A stretch of DNA of 64,000 nucleotides from Saccharothrix luteola (GCF_020859565.1 NZ_JAJHUO010000041.1:26781-90780); one strand, 5' to 3'; positions 52,179 through 61,530 are shown, counted from the first letter of the stretch. Notes: generated by a model from the sequence alone, not told the origin. A program made the numbers and translations.

Positions 52179-52865
52179 TCATCCTCGCGGAGGACCCCCG
52201 TGGCCCGGTGCCACGATCCCGTGCTCGTAGGCGAACACGACGGCGTGCGTGCGGTCGCGCAGGCCCAGCTTGGCCAGGATGCGCGACACGTGCGTCTTCA
52301 CCGTCGTCTCGCCCAGGTACAGCGCGCCGGCGATCTCCGAGTTGCTCGCGCCGCGCGCGAGGTGCTCGAGCACCTCGAACTCCCGGTCGGTCAGCTCCGC
52401 CGGGCGTCGCGCGGGCGTGGACGGCGGCGGTCCGGTGAACCGGGCGATGACGCGCCGCGTGACCTCGGGCGAGAGCAGGGCGTCGCCCCGGGCGACGATC
52501 CGGACCGAGTCGACCAGGTCCTCCGGCGAGGCGTTCTTGAGCAGGAAGCCACTCGCGCCCGCGCGCAGCGCCTCGAACAGGTAGTCCTCGCGGTCGAACG
52601 TGGTGAGGATGACGACCTTGATCGGGTTGCCCGCGCCGGCCGGGCCGAGGATGCGCCGGGTGGCCTCCAGGCCGTCGACGCCCGGCATCTGCACGTCCAT
52701 CAGCACGACGTCCGGCCGCAGCCGGCCGACCACCTCCACGGCCTCGACACCGTCACGGGCCTCGCCGACCACCTCGATGTCGTCCTCGGTGCCGAGGATC
52801 ACCCGGAAGCCCGCCCGCACCAGGTCCTGGTCGTCGGCGAGCACCACGCGCAAGGGGGTCGTCAT
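52179..52865 (-). CDS. NarL/LuxR-family response regulator
   Basis: 228 aa; receiver phospho-acceptor D57 (VVLMDVQMPG) and LuxR HTH (LTDREFEVLEHLARGASNSEIA). Coupled to the kinase upstream by 4-bp overlap, and followed by the ABC exporter genes, its probable targets. An imperfect GGGGGTC...GACCCCC hairpin covers its 3' end. Confidence 0.94.
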   Translation of the reverse strand: MTTPLRVVLADDQDLVRAGFRVILGTEDDIEVVGEARDGVEAVEVVGRLRPDVVLMDVQMPGVDGLEATRRILGPAGAGNPIKVVILTTFDREDYLFEALRAGASGFLLKNASPEDLVDSVRIVARGDALLSPEVTRRVIARFTGPPPSTPARRPAELTDREFEVLEHLARGASNSEIAGALYLGETTVKTHVSRILAKLGLRDRTHAVVFAYEHGIVAPGHGGPPRG

Positions 52866-54157
52866 GCGGGGAACCTCGCACGGACCCGGTACCCGGCGTC
52901 ACGGCGGGGTCCGGCTTCCAGCTCTCCGCCGTGCACCGCGACCCGTTCCCGCATGCCGACCAGGCCGAACCCGGGCCGGCCCGACGTGCCCGGCCGACCC
53001 CGGCCGTCGTCGGCCACCTCGACCTCCAGCGAGTTCGCCAGGAACCGCACCCGCACGTCGGCCTTGCGCGCGTCGGCGTGCTTCACCACGTTCGTCAACG
53101 ACTCCTGCACGATCCGGTACACCGACAGCGCGACGCCCTCCGGCACCGGCCGGGGCTCGCCGTACACGCCGTGCTCCACGTCGAGCCCGGCCGACCGCGC
53201 CAGCTCGGCCAGCTCGGGCAGCTGGTCGAGGCCCGGCGACGACGTCTCGCCCGCCTTGTCCTCGTCCGGCACGTCCTCCTGGTCGGCGCGCAGCACGCCG
53301 AGCAGCCCGCGCAGTTCGCCGATGGCGGTGCGCGCGGTGTCCTCGACGGTCCGCAACGCCTCGCGGGCCAGGTCGAGGTCCCGGTCGAGCACCCGCCTCG
53401 CCGCGCCCGCCTGCACGCCCATCACCGACACGTGGTGCGCCACGACGTCGTGCAGGTCGCGGGCGATGCGGACGCGTTCGGCGACGAGCGCGCCACGCGT
53501 GTTCTGCTCCTGCGACCGGCGCAGCTGCTCGGCGCGGTGCTCCAGCTCGGCCTGCCGCCGTGCCGAGACCCACGCCATCTCGCCGAAGAAGTACGCGGAC
53601 AGGAAGAACAGCACGTTGAACCCGATGCCGTAGAGCACCGTCGCGAGCACCGGGTCGAGCGGACCGGCCGCGCCCTCGAACTCCGGCATGGGCTGCACCA
53701 GGAACCGCACCAGCCCGAACCCGAGCCAGCCGAACATGCCCACGATCACCGCGATCCGCGCCCACCGAGCCCGCGCCCGGTCCTTGCCCCACGCGCCCGC
53801 GCTGAAGATCGCCAGGAACAACGCGACCGAGGGCACGAGGTTGTCGCCCACCTGCCGGGTCTGCACGGCGATGAGCAGCGCGGCCACGACGAACATCACC
53901 GTCAGCGGGTAGCGCCGTCGCGCCACCAGCGGCAGGGTCATCGCCGCGCCCCAGGCGATCTGCTCGACCAGCGGCGGTCCGTGGTCCCACGGGCTCGCCC
54001 CCATGCTGTTGATCAGCACGGTCACCGCCACCGCCCCGGCCAGCGCCGCCAGCGCCAGCCAGACGTCGTCGCGCCACTCGGCCTTGGAGGGCCCGGGACG
54101 CCGCCACCGCGCCCACACGGGCTCGTGACCGCCCTCGCGCGACCATTCGTCCGCCAT
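52862..54157 (-). CDS. Two-component sensor histidine kinase (HisKA_3)
   Basis: 431 aa from ATG 54157. About 45 cytoplasmic residues, five or six spans, H-box (ARDLHDVVAHHVSVMGVQAG), N-box (SLTNVVKHADARK) and G-box (FGLVGMRERVAVHGG). Coupled to the regulator; first gene of a kinase-regulator-ATPase-permease run. Confidence 0.93.
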   Translation of the reverse strand: MADEWSREGGHEPVWARWRRPGPSKAEWRDDVWLALAALAGAVAVTVLINSMGASPWDHGPPLVEQIAWGAAMTLPLVARRRYPLTVMFVVAALLIAVQTRQVGDNLVPSVALFLAIFSAGAWGKDRARARWARIAVIVGMFGWLGFGLVRFLVQPMPEFEGAAGPLDPVLATVLYGIGFNVLFFLSAYFFGEMAWVSARRQAELEHRAEQLRRSQEQNTRGALVAERVRIARDLHDVVAHHVSVMGVQAGAARRVLDRDLDLAREALRTVEDTARTAIGELRGLLGVLRADQEDVPDEDKAGETSSPGLDQLPELAELARSAGLDVEHGVYGEPRPVPEGVALSVYRIVQESLTNVVKHADARKADVRVRFLANSLEVEVADDGRGRPGTSGRPGFGLVGMRERVAVHGGELEAGPRRDAGYRVRARFPA

Positions 54158-54252
54158 GCCCGAGAACGTAACCCGAGCTGCGTTCGCCCAGCACGCCGGA
54201 CCGCTGCGGTTCACGGGCGTCCGCCGCGCCCGCCGGGATCGGAGCCACCCGG

Positions 54253-55065
54253 CTACCTGCGCACCACGCCGTGGGGTTGCTGATCCCGCCGGGCCGTGAC
54301 GACGACGGCGGTGTAGCGCATGACGAAGTGGCCGCCCACCGCGTCGACGGCGGCGCCCGTGCCGGCCAGCACCTCGTCCAGCTCGGCGGCAGGGAGCCGG
54401 GCGGCCACGCCGGAGGTCGGCAGCTGGTCCAGCCACTCGTCCCGGGTGTAGGTCCGCGCCCAGTCGAACCGCCACTCCTCGGGCTCGCCGAACACGCCCG
54501 CCTGCCGGATGCCGTCGATCGCCTTCGCGGTGAACGGCGAGTACCCGACCGCGGCGGACCCGAGGGCGGGCGGGGAGACCGGCAGCACGCGGCGGTGGAC
54601 GTCGGCGAAGGCTTCGGCCAGGTCGGACGGCGGTTCGGCGACGTTCCAGAACACGGCCAGCCGGCCGCCGGGCCGCAGCACGCGTGCCGCCTTCGCCGCG
54701 CCCGCGACCGGGTCGACCCAGTGCCAGGTCTGCCCGGAGACGACGGCGTCGAACACCCGGCCGGCGGGCTCCCAGTCCTCGAACCCGGCCACTTCCACGT
54801 CGAGGCCGCGCCGCCGGGCGAAGGCGGCCATCCGGGGGTCGACCTCGACGCCGAGCACCTGGCACCCGGCCGCCTGGAACTGGCGGGCCGCGATGCCGGT
54901 GCCCGTGCCGACGTCGACGACCCGAGGTCCGGGACCGGCGGCGACGATCGCCTCCACCATGGCCTCGGGGTAGGAAGGTCGGGAGCGGTCGTAGCGCTCG
55001 GGATCCGTGCCGAACGACTCGGCCATGTCACGGGCGCGGTGCGGTTCCGGAGGTATCGTGGGCAT
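54253..55065 (-). CDS. Class I SAM-dependent methyltransferase
   Basis: About 270 aa from ATG 55065 (MPTIPPEPH); ATG 55026 is a shorter alternative. Motif I VVDVGTGTGIAARQFQAAG, motif III-like RVLRPGGRLAVFWN. Resembles UbiE/Methyltransf_11 proteins of unknown substrate. Its first codons lie inside a TetR-type operator and it lacks a ribosome site, so a leaderless, strongly repressible mRNA is likely. Confidence 0.88.
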   Translation of the reverse strand: MPTIPPEPHRARDMAESFGTDPERYDRSRPSYPEAMVEAIVAAGPGPRVVDVGTGTGIAARQFQAAGCQVLGVEVDPRMAAFARRRGLDVEVAGFEDWEPAGRVFDAVVSGQTWHWVDPVAGAAKAARVLRPGGRLAVFWNVAEPPSDLAEAFADVHRRVLPVSPPALGSAAVGYSPFTAKAIDGIRQAGVFGEPEEWRFDWARTYTRDEWLDQLPTSGVAARLPAAELDEVLAGTGAAVDAVGGHFVMRYTAVVVTARRDQQPHGVVRR

Positions 55066-55073
55066 GTGCCCAC
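55058..55073. promoter_or_regulatory. TetR-type operator, copy 1
   Basis: GTGGGCATGTGCCCAC: arms GTGGGC and GCCCAC with a 4-base core. Covers the methyltransferase start codon. Confidence 0.7.
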
Positions 55074-55076
55074 TAT

Positions 55077-55096
55077 GAGTGGGCGATCGCCCACTC
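55077..55096. promoter_or_regulatory. TetR-type operator, copy 2 (perfect 20-bp palindrome)
   Basis: GAGTGGGCGATCGCCCACTC. Same GTGGGC-N4-GCCCAC core as copy 1; centres are 21 bp apart, two helical turns, which suits side-by-side binding of two TetR dimers. Confidence 0.8.
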
Positions 55097-55115
55097 GTCA
55101 ACCGAGAGGAGCACC

Positions 55116-55697
55116 GTGCCGACCGGTGTGGCCATCCGCGACGTGCGCGAGCAGCTGTTCGACGCCGCCGACCGCATCCTGCTGCGGGACGGCCCCAGCG
55201 CGTTGACCAGCCGGGCCGTCACCACCGAGGCGGGCTGCGCCAAGGGCGTCCTGCACCGGCACTTCGAGGACTTCGACGCCTTCCTGGCCGAGTTCGTGCT
55301 CGACCGCGTCGACCGGATGGACGCCCAGGCCGCCGCGCTGCGCGGGGCCGCGGGCTCCGGCACGGTCGTCGACAACCTCACCGACGCGTTGACCTCCCTG
55401 TTCGGGTCGGTCGCGGTGGCGATCGTCGCCCTGGTGACCTTCCGGGACGAGCTGCGCGCCCGGCTGCGGCGGGCGTGGCCGGCGGGCGTGCCGGTGTTGA
55501 CGGAGGCGGTGACCATGATCGCGGCCTACCTCGCCGCCGAACGCGACCTCGGCCGCGTCGCGCCGACCGCCGAGGTCGACGCCCTCGCACCCACCCTCAT
55601 CGGCACGGCGCACCTGCTGTTCGCCGACCGCGGCGCACGGCCGGAGCGCGACGTCGTGCGCAAGGCCGTGAGCGCGGTCGTCGCCGGCGTTCTCTGA
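55116..55697 (+). CDS. TetR-family transcriptional regulator
   Basis: 193 aa from GTG 55116 with GAGAGGAG upstream. N-terminal HTH (RAVTTEAGCAKGVLHRHFED) and a C-terminal ligand domain with alternating hydrophobic helices. Divergent from the methyltransferase with two operator copies between them; predicted to repress both. Inducer unknown. Confidence 0.92.
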   Translation: MPTGVAIRDVREQLFDAADRILLRDGPSALTSRAVTTEAGCAKGVLHRHFEDFDAFLAEFVLDRVDRMDAQAAALRGAAGSGTVVDNLTDALTSLFGSVAVAIVALVTFRDELRARLRRAWPAGVPVLTEAVTMIAAYLAAERDLGRVAPTAEVDALAPTLIGTAHLLFADRGARPERDVVRKAVSAVVAGVL

Positions 55698-55714
55698 GCG
55701 CTCCTGGGCGTTCT

Positions 55715-56692
55715 TCAGCGTGGCTCGACCCTGGTGGCCGTGTCGCCGAAGACGAACGCGGACGGCTCGCACTCGGCGATGAAGTCGCCGGGGAACCCGA
55801 GCCGGAACTCCACCGCCGCCTCCAGTCGCCGGACCGCGTCGTCGGGCAGGGTCAGGTCGAGCGCGCCGAGGTTCTCGGTGAGCTGCTCGACGCTGCTCAC
55901 GCCGACCAGCGGCAGCACCGAGCGGTGCTTGGCGCGCGTCCACGCCAACGCCACCTGCGCCGGGCGTGCGCCCAGCTCGTCGGCGACCTCCCGGACGGCA
56001 CGGGCCGCCGCACGTTCGCGCTCGGTCAGGGCGGTCGGGTCCGTGCGCCTCGGGTTCGACGACCCGGACAGCTTGCCCGCCGCGAGCGGGGCCCAGGCGG
56101 TGACGCTCAGGCCGAGCGCCTCGGCCATCGGCAGCAGCTCGCGCTCGACGTCGCGGTCGAGCAGGTTGTAGGGCACCTGGAGCCCGGCGAACGGCGTCCA
56201 GTCGCGCCACTGCGCGAGCGTGTTGGCGCGGGAGACGACCCAGGCAGGCGCGTCGGAGATGCCGGTGTAGAGGATCTTGCCCGCGCGCACCGCGTCGTCC
56301 AGGGCGCGCATCGTCTCCTCGACCGGGGTGTGCCGGTCCCAGATGTGCACCCAGTAGACGTCGACGTAGTCGGTGCGCAGCCGGCGCAGGCTCCGCTCCA
56401 GCGAGGCCGTCAGGTTCTTGCGGTGGTTGCCCGAGGCGTTGGGGTCGGCGGCGTCGCGCGACAACGTGTACTTCGTGCCGATGACGAACCGGTCCCGCCG
56501 GTCCACGATCGAGCCGAGCAGCTCCTCGCCGTCACCGTAGGCCGACGCGGTGTCGAGCACGTTGCCGCCCGCGTCGGCGTAGGCGTCCACGATGCGGCGC
56601 GACTCGCCGGGGTCGCTCAGGGTCATCGTGCCCAGCAGGAGTTCCGACACGCGCAAACCGGTCTGGCCGAAGAGGCGGTACTTCATGGTCAT
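55715..56692 (-). CDS. Aldo/keto reductase
   Basis: 325 aa TIM-barrel NADPH enzyme. Catalytic tetrad visible: Asp (NVLDTASAYG), Tyr (SAYGDGE), Lys (VIGTKYTL) and His (VYWVHIWD). Length and motifs fit the AKR11/12-like bacterial group. Substrate unknown; single gene converging on tetR. Confidence 0.92.
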   Translation of the reverse strand: MTMKYRLFGQTGLRVSELLLGTMTLSDPGESRRIVDAYADAGGNVLDTASAYGDGEELLGSIVDRRDRFVIGTKYTLSRDAADPNASGNHRKNLTASLERSLRRLRTDYVDVYWVHIWDRHTPVEETMRALDDAVRAGKILYTGISDAPAWVVSRANTLAQWRDWTPFAGLQVPYNLLDRDVERELLPMAEALGLSVTAWAPLAAGKLSGSSNPRRTDPTALTERERAAARAVREVADELGARPAQVALAWTRAKHRSVLPLVGVSSVEQLTENLGALDLTLPDDAVRRLEAAVEFRLGFPGDFIAECEPSAFVFGDTATRVEPR

Positions 56693-56767
56693 GCCGCTCA
56701 GCCTGGGGTGGCGGGCCGGCCGGAGGGAGGCCCCCGCAGGGCCACCGTCGGCCTAGACTCGGCGACC

Positions 56768-57583
56768 ATGAACGCGTTGGGCGGGTTCCTGCGTGCCCGC
56801 CGGGAGGCGATCACGCCGACCGAGGTCGGCCTGCCGACCGGACCGCGCCGCCGCACGCCCGGTCTGCGCCGGGCCGAGCTGGCGTCGTTGGCCGGGGTGA
56901 GCGTCGAGTACCTGACCCGGCTGGAACGCGGGCGTGACCGCCATCCGTCGGCGCAGGTCATCGGGGCGTTGGCGGACGCGTTGCGCCTGTCGTCGCACGA
57001 GCGCGTGCACCTGCACCGGCTGGTGAAGGCGGGCGGCGCGGTGTGCCCGGCGGCCCCGGAGCCGCGTCCGGTGCGGCCGACCGTGCTCGCGCTGCTCGAC
57101 CGGCTGGAGCCGACGCCCGCGTTCGTCGCGGACGGGCAGGGCGACCTGCTCGCCTGGACCGCCGGGTTCCGCCGGCTGGCCGCGCCCTCCGGCCTGCTCG
57201 ACGTCGACCGGCCCAACCTCGCGCGGTTCGTGTTCGGTGATGCCAGGGCGCGCACGACGTTCCCGGACTGGGACCGCGTGGCGGACGACCGCGCGGCGGG
57301 CCTGCGCACGGCGGCGGACCTGGGCGACGGCTCGGCGGCCGTGCTGGCGGAGGAGCTGTCGATCACGGTGGGCGCGGACTTCGGCCGCCGCTTCACCGCC
57401 GGGACGGTGCCCGGCGGCACGGGCGTCGAGCGGTGGCGCCACCCGGAGGCGGGCGTGCTGCGGCTGGCCTACGAAACCCTGAGCGTGCCGGGCGACGAGG
57501 ACCACCGCCTGGTCGCCTACCTGCCCGCCGACACCGCGACGGCGCGGGCGCTCGACGCCCACGCCCTCGCCGCCACCTCGTGA
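56768..57583 (+). CDS. XRE-family regulator with MmyB-like ligand-binding domain
   Basis: 271 aa. N-terminal HTH_31 with the family's PGLRRAELASLAGVSVEYLT and a following RLERGRDRHPS; C-terminal MmyB-like domain (LLDRLEPTPAFVADGQGDLL). These regulators often control an adjacent oxidoreductase; the divergent aldo/keto reductase, 75 bp away, is the likely target. Confidence 0.93.
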   Translation: MNALGGFLRARREAITPTEVGLPTGPRRRTPGLRRAELASLAGVSVEYLTRLERGRDRHPSAQVIGALADALRLSSHERVHLHRLVKAGGAVCPAAPEPRPVRPTVLALLDRLEPTPAFVADGQGDLLAWTAGFRRLAAPSGLLDVDRPNLARFVFGDARARTTFPDWDRVADDRAAGLRTAADLGDGSAAVLAEELSITVGADFGRRFTAGTVPGGTGVERWRHPEAGVLRLAYETLSVPGDEDHRLVAYLPADTATARALDAHALAATS

Positions 57584-57647
57584 GCGCCGACGCGGTCGGT
57601 CAGAGCACCGCCGCCGGCCGTCACCTCGTGCGCGCCCACGCCGCCGA

Positions 57648-58604
57648 CTAGAGCACCGCGGCCAGCTCCTCCACCGCCGCCAACGGATCCGACCCGATCG
57701 GGAAGAGCACGGCGCTGTCCACACCGGCCGCGAACAGCTCGTCCAAGCGGGTCCGTGCGTCCGCCGGCGTGCCGGTCACCGCGAGTTGCCGCACCCACTC
57801 CTCCGGCAGCCGCCGCACGAACTCCTCCCGGCTCCCGCACTCACCCCGCAGCGCCGCGAACTCCGCCGCGAACGGCAGCGGGGCCAGGTGGGGCGCCCAG
57901 TCCGGCTCGCCGATCCACTCCAGCCCGGCCCGGACCGCGTCGATCGCCACCGACGCGTCGGCGTGCACCGCGGCCACGTTGTAGCCGACGAGCCGGTGGG
58001 GCCGTCCCGCGTCGACGTGCGCCAGCGCCGCCCGCGCGTACTCCGGCGTCGTCGGCTCGGCCAGGATCGTCCCGTCCGCCACCCGCCCCGACACCGCCAG
58101 CGAACGCGGACCGCGCACCCCGGCCAGCACGCGCGGCGGGGTGTCCGGCACGCACGCGGGCTCCAGGCGGACACCGTCCAGCCGGACGTACCCACCCAGC
58201 TCGACCGCCTCGCCGCGCACCAGGGCCATCACCGCGCCCAAGTACTCCTCGATCAACGTCAACGGGCTGGCCGGCCACTCGCCGACCGACCGCATCCACC
58301 CCGGCATGCCGTGCCCGATGCCGATGTCGACCCGACCGGGGAACAGCTGGGCCAGCGTCGCCGCCTCCATCGCGGCGAACGCGGCGTTGCGCGCGCCGAC
58401 CGGCAGCAACCCGATGCCGACCCGGATCCGCTCCGTCACCGCCAACACCGCCGCGGCCTGGCCGATCCCACCGCGGAAACCCAGGTCCTCCACCACCCAC
58501 AGCTCGTCGAACCCGAGCTCGTCGGCACGCCGCGCGAACGGCAGCACCTGCGACGGCGCGAGGTCACGGGGCAGGATCAGCCCGACCGATCCGGAACGAC
58601 TCAC
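57648..58604 (-). CDS. LLM-class F420-dependent oxidoreductase
   Basis: About 318 aa luciferase-like barrel (SVGLILPRDLAPSQVLPFAR; ELWVVEDLGFRGGIGQAAAV; GIGHGMPGWMR). Start GTG 58604 is five bases after AGGAG. Last gene of the VOC-SDR-LLM operon; probably oxidises or reduces the same small organic substrate with F420 or FMN. Confidence 0.88.
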   Translation of the reverse strand: MSRSGSVGLILPRDLAPSQVLPFARRADELGFDELWVVEDLGFRGGIGQAAAVLAVTERIRVGIGLLPVGARNAAFAAMEAATLAQLFPGRVDIGIGHGMPGWMRSVGEWPASPLTLIEEYLGAVMALVRGEAVELGGYVRLDGVRLEPACVPDTPPRVLAGVRGPRSLAVSGRVADGTILAEPTTPEYARAALAHVDAGRPHRLVGYNVAAVHADASVAIDAVRAGLEWIGEPDWAPHLAPLPFAAEFAALRGECGSREEFVRRLPEEWVRQLAVTGTPADARTRLDELFAAGVDSAVLFPIGSDPLAAVEELAAVL

Positions 58605-58612
58605 CACAACTC

Positions 58613-59290
58613 CTAGGTCCGCAAGTACGAAGCGCCGTTGAGGTCGAGCACCGCGCCGGAGGCCCACTCCGCCGCCGGCGAGGCGAGGTAGACCACCGCG
58701 GCGGCCACCTCCTCCGGCTTCGCCACCCGGCCGAACGGGCTCTGCGCCAGCACCTCGTCGGTCACCATGTCGACCACCCGGTCGGTGCCGACGAACCCCG
58801 GTGCCACCGACGCCACCGCGATGCCGTGCGGCGCGAGGGCGACCGCCAGGGACTGCCCCATCGAGTGCAACGCCGCCTTGCTCGCGCCGTACGCGGGCAT
58901 GTCGGGCTCACCCCGGAACGCGCCGCGAGAACCGACGTTGACGATCCGCCCGCGGGTGCCGCGCGCGATCATGTGCCGGGCGACGCAGTACGACATGTCT
59001 GCCGCGCCGAACACGTTCACCGCGAACGTGCGCCGCCACAACGCCTGCCACTGCGCGTACGGGAGGTCCAGCGAGCCGAGCTCCACCAGGCCCGCGTTGT
59101 TGACCAGGACGTCGATGCCGCCGAGCGCGTCCGCCGCGGCGTCGACCACCCGCTCGATCGCCTCCGGGTCGGCCAGGTCGACGTCCGAAGAGGACAGCGC
59201 GACGACCTCGTCACCGAGGTCCCGGAAGGCCTGCGCGATCGCCGCGCCGATACCGCGACTGCCACCGGTGACGAGGATGCCGCGGCTCAC
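58613..59290 (-). CDS. Short-chain dehydrogenase/reductase
   Basis: 225 aa from GTG 59290, overlapping the VOC stop by 4 bp. Rossmann motif GGSRGIGAA, NNAG motif, and catalytic Ser-Tyr-Lys (NVGSRGAF; YGASKAALHS). Middle gene of the operon. Confidence 0.92.
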   Translation of the reverse strand: MSRGILVTGGSRGIGAAIAQAFRDLGDEVVALSSSDVDLADPEAIERVVDAAADALGGIDVLVNNAGLVELGSLDLPYAQWQALWRRTFAVNVFGAADMSYCVARHMIARGTRGRIVNVGSRGAFRGEPDMPAYGASKAALHSMGQSLAVALAPHGIAVASVAPGFVGTDRVVDMVTDEVLAQSPFGRVAKPEEVAAAVVYLASPAAEWASGAVLDLNGASYLRT

Positions 59291-59703
59291 TTGGCGAACA
59301 CCTGCGACTCGTCGGAGAACGCCTTGAACTCCAGCGCGTTGCCGGCCGGGTCGCGGAAGAACATCGTCCACTGCTCGCCCGGCTCGCCCGCGAACCGCAG
59401 GTACGGCTCGACCACGAACTCGGTGCCCGCCGCGCGCAGCCGGTCGGCCAGCACGTGGAACTCGTCGATCGGCAGGATCAGGCCGAAGTGCGGCACGGGC
59501 ACGTCGTGGCCGTCGACCGGGTTGCGGCCGGAGTCGCCGCGCGGGCCGGGCACGACGTGCGTCACGAACTGGTGGCCGTAGAAGTTCCAGTCCACCCACT
59601 TCTCGGCCGAGCGCCCCTCTTCGAGCTGGAGCACGCCGCCGTAGAACTCACGGGCCCTGGCCAGGTCGTCGACGGGAACAGCGAGGTGGAACCCAGGTCT
59701 CAT
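59287..59703 (-). CDS. VOC/glyoxalase-family protein
   Basis: 138 aa with two beta-alpha-beta-beta-beta modules (FHLAVPVDDLARAREFYGGV; QWTMFFRDPAGNALEFKAF), the vicinal-oxygen-chelate fold. GGAGG lies just before ATG 59703. First gene of the operon, divergent from a GntR regulator. Confidence 0.9.
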   Translation of the reverse strand: MRPGFHLAVPVDDLARAREFYGGVLQLEEGRSAEKWVDWNFYGHQFVTHVVPGPRGDSGRNPVDGHDVPVPHFGLILPIDEFHVLADRLRAAGTEFVVEPYLRFAGEPGEQWTMFFRDPAGNALEFKAFSDESQVFAK

Positions 59704-59729
59704 GCCTCCACCTTGACCAACGGCCCGGC

Positions 59730-59750
59730 TAATGTCAACATTCGACATTA
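59730..59750. promoter_or_regulatory. GntR/FCD operator TAATGTC-N7-GACATTA
   Basis: Perfect 7-bp inverted repeat with a 7-base spacer between the divergent VOC and gntR genes. A TTGACA (minus strand, 59738-59733) inside the repeat is a good -35 for the VOC operon, so the bound regulator would block it. Confidence 0.7.
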
Positions 59751-60427
59751 TGCAGCTGCGCAAGGCCGACCGGCGTGGCCTGGCGGACGAGGCCGCCGAC
59801 CGGATCCGCGAGGCGATCTTCGCGGGCGTCTTCCCGCCCGGCTCGCCGGTGCGCGAGGTGGAACTGGCCGCGTCGCTGGACGTCAGCCGGGGCTCGGTGC
59901 GCGAGGGCCTCGCCGTGCTGGAACGCGAAGGGCTCGTGCGCAGCGCCTGGCACCGCGGCACCAGGGTCATCGATCTCACCGCGCAGGACGCCGAAGAGGT
60001 CTACTCGGTCCGCGCCGCGCTGGAAGGGCTGGCCGGCCGCCGCGCGATCGGCCAGGTCGACCTGGCCGCCCTCACCGACCTGGTCGACGCCATGGCCCGA
60101 CGGCTGGCCGCGGGCGCGCCGAGCGACGAGCTGCTCGCGCTGGACATGGAGTTCCACGACACGATCTACCGGTCCGCCGACAACCGGCGCCTGCTCGAAG
60201 CTTGGCGCGCCGTGCGGTCGCAGGTGCACCTGTTCCAGCTCACCCGGATCCGCCTCGGCCACCACGACTACCGCGCCGTGGTCGTCGACGAGCACCGGGA
60301 GATCGTGCGCCTGCTCGACGCGGGCGACGCCGCCGAGGTCACCCGCTTCGCCGAGGAGCACGTCCACTCGGCGAAGCGGGTGCTCGTCGGTCAGCTCGAC
60401 GGCTCGACGACCGAGACCTCCGGGTAG
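59750..60427 (+). CDS. GntR-family regulator, FCD (FadR) subfamily
   Basis: About 225 aa from ATG 59750; ATG 59732 would start inside the operator. Winged HTH (ELAASLDVSRGSVREGLAVL) and FCD ligand domain with metal-binding residues near DMEFHDTIYR and VDEHREIVRLL. No ribosome site, so the mRNA may be leaderless. Probably represses the divergent VOC-SDR-LLM operon. Overlaps the convergent hydrolase gene by 37 bp. Confidence 0.92.
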   Translation: MQLRKADRRGLADEAADRIREAIFAGVFPPGSPVREVELAASLDVSRGSVREGLAVLEREGLVRSAWHRGTRVIDLTAQDAEEVYSVRAALEGLAGRRAIGQVDLAALTDLVDAMARRLAAGAPSDELLALDMEFHDTIYRSADNRRLLEAWRAVRSQVHLFQLTRIRLGHHDYRAVVVDEHREIVRLLDAGDAAEVTRFAEEHVHSAKRVLVGQLDGSTTETSG

Positions 60428-61530
60428 CGCGCCGAGGGCCGGTCCAGCAACGGCTGCGGCTCACCGCGCAGGTGCAGGTCGAAGAACGCCCGCACGTAGG
60501 CGCGGGTGATGGCCGCGCCGCGCTCGCCCGGGACGCCGCCGCCGGGACCGATGCCCAACTGCGGCAGCACCACGCCGATGTCGGTGAACGACGGGTGCGA
60601 CATGCCCGCGACCACCAGCCAGCGCTTCCACCCGGTCAGCATCGGCCAGGTGTCCTGCCAGCTCTTGACGCCGTCCCGGCCGGGCGCGTAGTTGTCCTCC
60701 CGCCCCAAGAGCATGACCGGCTGCGCCATCCCCGGCGCCGGGACCGGCGTGCTGATCACGCCGTCCACGTCGATCGCGGCGCGGATGCGGGCGTCGGCGC
60801 GTGCGGCGACGAGGCTGCTCGCCCCGCCCACGGAGTGGCCGCCCATGGCGATCCGCGAGGCGTCGACCAGGTTCGCGCCCCGGTGGTGGCGCAGCGGCCC
60901 GGTCAGCTGGTCCAGCACGAACGACACGTCCGCCGCGCGGCCCTCGCCCAGCTTCAACCAGAACTCGTGGTCGTGGAAGAGCTCGCAGGAGGCGCAGGGC
61001 GCGACCCGCCCGTCGGGGAACGTGGTGGCGACGTTCTCGTAGGTGTGGTCGACCACCGCGACGACGTAGCCGTGGCTCGCCAGGTCCTCCGCCAGCGTGG
61101 TGAGCGTGGCGCGGGACCGCTTGTAGCCCGGTGACAGCACGACCAGCGGCAGGCCGTGCCGCCGCCCGACCGGTCGGGCGTCCACCACGGCGTTGGTGCG
61201 CACGTGGCTCAACGCGTCGGGCGGCACGGTGGTGATGCCGCCTTCTTCGAGCGCCGCCTGGGACTCGGCCGGCGTCATGTACTGCTTCTTCGGCCCGCGC
61301 GCCGACGCCGTCGGGTAGAAGAGGGAGACCATCAGCTCCCGGTTCGTCGTGGGCACCCAGGGGTCGAGGCGTGCGGTGTCGGTCAGGTGCAGCGATGTCG
61401 TGCCCACCGGGTGCCGGCCGGTCGGCGCGGGCAAGTACGGCGTCGCCTCGGCGGGTTCCGGCTCCGACGCCGACGCGGGTGTAGTGGACAGGACGAGGGT
61501 CAGGGCGATCAGGAACGCGAGGCCACGCAT
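60391..61530 (-). CDS. Secreted alpha/beta hydrolase (PAF-acetylhydrolase/dienelactone type)
   Basis: 379 aa. Signal peptide (MRGLAFLIALTLVLSTTPA), then an alpha/beta-hydrolase core with nucleophile elbow GGHSVGG, acid after IDVDG, and His in GMSHPSF. Resembles platelet-activating-factor acetylhydrolase-like lipases of actinomycetes. GGAAGG lies 9 bases before the ATG. Confidence 0.88.
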   Translation of the reverse strand: MRGLAFLIALTLVLSTTPASASEPEPAEATPYLPAPTGRHPVGTTSLHLTDTARLDPWVPTTNRELMVSLFYPTASARGPKKQYMTPAESQAALEEGGITTVPPDALSHVRTNAVVDARPVGRRHGLPLVVLSPGYKRSRATLTTLAEDLASHGYVVAVVDHTYENVATTFPDGRVAPCASCELFHDHEFWLKLGEGRAADVSFVLDQLTGPLRHHRGANLVDASRIAMGGHSVGGASSLVAARADARIRAAIDVDGVISTPVPAPGMAQPVMLLGREDNYAPGRDGVKSWQDTWPMLTGWKRWLVVAGMSHPSFTDIGVVLPQLGIGPGGGVPGERGAAITRAYVRAFFDLHLRGEPQPLLDRPSARYPEVSVVEPSS

